Part shown: positions 62,367-64,000 of the stretch, one piece after another
Layout: each line of letters begins with the position of its first letter
Position numbering within the stretch: position 1 is the stretch's first letter
Assembly (NCBI GenBank): GCA_963779735.1
Contig: CAVZZJ010000002.1
Span: 62,001-126,000 of the forward strand
From: Bog-473 sp963779735
GTDB taxonomy: Bacteria; Actinomycetota; Acidimicrobiia; Acidimicrobiales; RAAP-2
DNA length: 64,000 nt
Direction: 5' to 3'
Made by a program: the position numbers and the translations under genes
The notes under the pieces: generated by a model
The model's database searches: none
Told to the model about the DNA's origin: nothing
What the model saw: the letters and a program-made list of their open reading frames with translations, nothing else

Positions 62367-62762
62367 TCAGAACATGCTGTTGTCGTTGGCGGACGTCGTC
62401 GGGACGACCTGGAGGACATCCCAGTGCTCGACGATCTTGCCGTCGTCGTCGAGACGGAAGATGTCCATTCCGGCGTAGTCGTGGCCTCCGGGCCAGGTCT
62501 GGCGGCAGTGCAGGATTACATGGTTGCCGTCAGCGAACGAACGGACGATTTCCACCTGCTTGCCGGGGTAGTCGGCGGCCATGCGCTCGAAGTAATCAAT
62601 GAACTCCTGTTTGCCGTCGCCGACATCGGGGTTGTGCTGGATGTATACCTCCCCGGCGAAGCGGTCGATGGCCTCTCGGGGTTGGCACTTGTTGAACATA
62701 AGGTCGTAGAAGACGATGACATTCGCCTTATTACGTCGTCCCGTTTCGTCGTCGCTGGCCAT
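62367..62762 (-). CDS. NTF2-like/SnoaL-type protein
   Basis: ATG 62762 with AAGGAG upstream; the longer frame to 62903 is rejected. The 131 residues include VIVFYDLMFNKCQPREAIDR, YIQHNPDVGDGKQEFIDYFE, VEIVRSFADGNHVILHCRQT and DIFRLDDDGKIVEHWDVLQV, the conserved pattern of predicted SnoaL-like polyketide-cyclase-type proteins. The substrate is unknown. The 62101-62366 gap downstream holds no gene I can support. Confidence 0.85.
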   Translation of the reverse strand: MASDDETGRRNKANVIVFYDLMFNKCQPREAIDRFAGEVYIQHNPDVGDGKQEFIDYFERMAADYPGKQVEIVRSFADGNHVILHCRQTWPGGHDYAGMDIFRLDDDGKIVEHWDVLQVVPTTSANDNSMF

Positions 62763-62929
62763 TGTGCACCACTCCTTACTCGTAATGGACCGGTGCCTTG
62801 CGGCGAGGTCTCTCGGCCGGATGGCGGCCATCTGCTTCCGTAGCCCTGTTCTAGTTGCCACTCGGTGGCCAGTCCATCTGCCGTCATAATGTCGGTAAGC
62901 CAAAAGACTTGGTCGAGGGAGTCGTTCTC

Positions 62930-63280
62930 ATGGGAATCGGCGGAGACAAAGAGGCGCCAGAAGACCAACAGAGACGGCCGGAGGTCGTCCAAGACCCAGA
63001 CGAGGGTCATTACCCCCACGAACGGCCGCTTCAAGGTGGCTGGAAGCAGTTGCCCGATGGGCAGTGGATCTCCACCACTGAAGATGAGCACAAGTATGAA
63101 GTGATCTGCAAACAGTGTGGTGACAACGGCGGTCGTATTGAGGATCAGCCTGAACCCGCAAAGGAGCTACGAGGACCGTATTCTTCGTGGCGCATGGCCA
63201 GGTACGCATGGAGCCGACACAAGGGCTCAGGTGGCGCTATCACTCGGATCAACGACCGAGCTACGAACTGCCCTCAATGA
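62930..63280 (+). CDS. hypothetical protein with CKQCGD motif
   Basis: ATG 62930 starts MGIGGDKEAPEDQQRRPEVV; the C-terminal region reads YEVICKQCGDNGGRIEDQPE, PAKELRGPYSSWRMARYAWS-RH, a recurring small actinobacterial domain with CxxC and a later His. It overlaps the next gene by ATGA. The N-terminal ~40 residues are weakly supported because a minus-strand frame is also open there. Confidence 0.5.
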   Translation: MGIGGDKEAPEDQQRRPEVVQDPDEGHYPHERPLQGGWKQLPDGQWISTTEDEHKYEVICKQCGDNGGRIEDQPEPAKELRGPYSSWRMARYAWSRHKGSGGAITRINDRATNCPQ

Positions 63281-63522
63281 AGCTGCGGCTCGGGATCACC
63301 CTGTGGCTGCTGTCGTGGGTGCCCTACGGCGTCATTTTCGGACTCTCAGGGATGGCGCTCACGCTTGCTTGGACCGTGGAGATACTTCTGGGCATTACGG
63401 GCCTTGCGATTGCCGGTACCCAGTTTGCCCAGGCGGTCAAGGACAGAGGGTGGAAGGGCGCCCCCGTAGTCGCCTGGCACGCCATGGTTCACGGACAGAG
63501 CATCGAGGCTGAAGAGTCGTAA
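63277..63522 (+). CDS. small membrane protein (81 aa)
   Basis: ATG 63277 lies in the ATGA overlap with the preceding stop and begins MKLRLGITLWLLSWVPYGVI. A second helix (WTVEILLGITGLAIAGTQFA) and a cytoplasmic tail follow. Its pairing with the CKQCGD gene suggests one unit. Function unknown. Confidence 0.6.
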   Translation: MKLRLGITLWLLSWVPYGVIFGLSGMALTLAWTVEILLGITGLAIAGTQFAQAVKDRGWKGAPVVAWHAMVHGQSIEAEES

Positions 63523-63618
63523 CCTGCCCCATCCGCCGTCCGGTCTCTTGAAACAGTAATCCCGGCCCTTTAGTGGCCAGGCGCCGGTGCCCAATCAGCC
63601 GCTACTTACTTCCAGCAA

Positions 63619-63891
63619 GTGTGCGTTCTTGTTCTGGAGTCCATCTTTGTCGACCACGTCAGGGGAAATGCGACCTCGCCACCTACGCATGGGGCCTATT
63701 CAACCCGTGAATCACGGCTAGCCGACCTTGCGGTTCATGAGGAGATAACCGATCTGATCAAGCCCGGCGAGGAGAGTCGGGTGGAACAGTTGATGATCGA
63801 GCACACCACCGTGAAACGTAGCGTTACCGGCGAGCTCGCCCACCAGCGCATCAACGCCAACTCGTTGCGTACTAACAGATGGCGAGGATGA
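63619..63891 (+). CDS. hypothetical protein (90 aa)
   Basis: The C-terminal part (RLADLAVHEEITDLIKPGEE, SRVEQLMIEHTTVKRSVTGE) is helical and His/Glu-bearing; the N-terminal part is poor and the start is unsure. Its TGA overlaps the next ATG (63888) by four bases, supporting a real 3' end. Confidence 0.4.
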   Translation: MCVLVLESIFVDHVRGNATSPPTHGAYSTRESRLADLAVHEEITDLIKPGEESRVEQLMIEHTTVKRSVTGELAHQRINANSLRTNRWRG

Positions 63892-64000
63892 CCACCCCAC
63901 CTGTCATCGTGAACTGCTTTTCGCATCTGGGGATAACGGTATCCGACCTCGACGCTTCGGTCGACTTCTACACCCGGGTGCTCGGATTCGTTGTCTGCTT
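63888..64000 (+). CDS. glyoxalase/VOC-family protein (3' partial)
   Basis: MTTPPVIVNCFSHLGITVSD then LDASVDFYTRVLGFVVC is the canonical first beta-alpha-beta unit of a VOC (glyoxalase/dioxygenase) domain, with the metal-ligand His in SHLGITV. The gene runs past the window end. It is coupled to the previous gene by ATGA. Confidence 0.8.
   Translation, partial: MTTPPVIVNCFSHLGITVSDLDASVDFYTRVLGFVVC

Overview
The window is high-GC DNA of an actinobacterium. Three WhiB-type genes or fragments, a GAF-ANTAR regulator, a divergent hspR/hsp20 pair and a perfect GAAC-N4-GTTC SOS box all point to Actinomycetota. A member of Acidimicrobiia is my guess, but that is inference. The segment looks like an accessory region: eight IS elements of six families, decayed recombinases, truncated metabolic genes and many small orphan genes, with a few intact transport and regulatory operons between them.

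Layout. 0-3.2 kb: SIR2-like NADase-type protein (5' end outside the window) and a frameshifted Ymh-family gene, together resembling a defence patch. 3.3-10.5 kb: IS630, IS256, a serine recombinase beheaded by the IS256, an ABM-domain protein, a strongly folded non-coding stretch that may be an orphan transposon RNA, an IS3 element and an IS110 element. 10.9-15.1 kb: ABC-2-like permease, two coupled small genes, and an ECF sigma operon. 15.2-17.9 kb: WhiB cassette copy A, cut by ISAzo13-type copy 1. 18-25.7 kb: pilin-like protein, signal-peptidase-like protein lacking its catalytic dyad, lipoprotein, a GC-rich non-coding element, alpha/beta hydrolase with membrane tail, GAF-ANTAR, membrane protein. 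25.9-28.5 kb: inverted WhiB cassette copy B and paralogous small Cys/His-rich genes.

28.7-35.5 kb: frameshifted kinase, frameshifted membrane protein, dead IS110, ADH remnant, an ABC-2 exporter operon, a tRNA remnant, a second copy of the GC-rich element and a truncated panE. 36-41.3 kb: MacB/FtsX-type ABC transporter divergent from a histidine kinase/LuxR-type regulator pair. 41.8-45.6 kb: ISAzo13-type copy 2, an ABC ATPase that lacks its signature motif and Walker B, its permease, and an amber-interrupted membrane protein. 45.6-49.7 kb: fourth Cys/His-rich paralogue, a lipoprotein, a folded leader before a DprA-like gene, and a RES-Xre toxin-antitoxin operon with a visible promoter and operator. 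49.9-53.8 kb: ISAzo13-type copy 3, an integrase fragment and IS21. 53.8-64 kb: SOS-box small gene, small zinc-site proteins, hspR/hsp20, a DUF3320 fragment, a secreted protein, a broken tyrosine integrase, quinone oxidoreductase, a membrane protein/Rieske/27-residue protein operon, an NTF2-like protein, further small genes and the start of a VOC-family gene.

How it fits together: three identical ISAzo13-type copies with intact 3-bp target duplications show recent transposition. Older insertions and numerous single-base frameshifts show decay, or indel errors in the assembly. The recurring original theme is a cassette (divergent 'EYEIV' gene, WhiB, 72-residue acidic protein, convergent Cys/His-rich protein) present twice in inverted orientation, with extra scattered copies of the Cys/His-rich gene.
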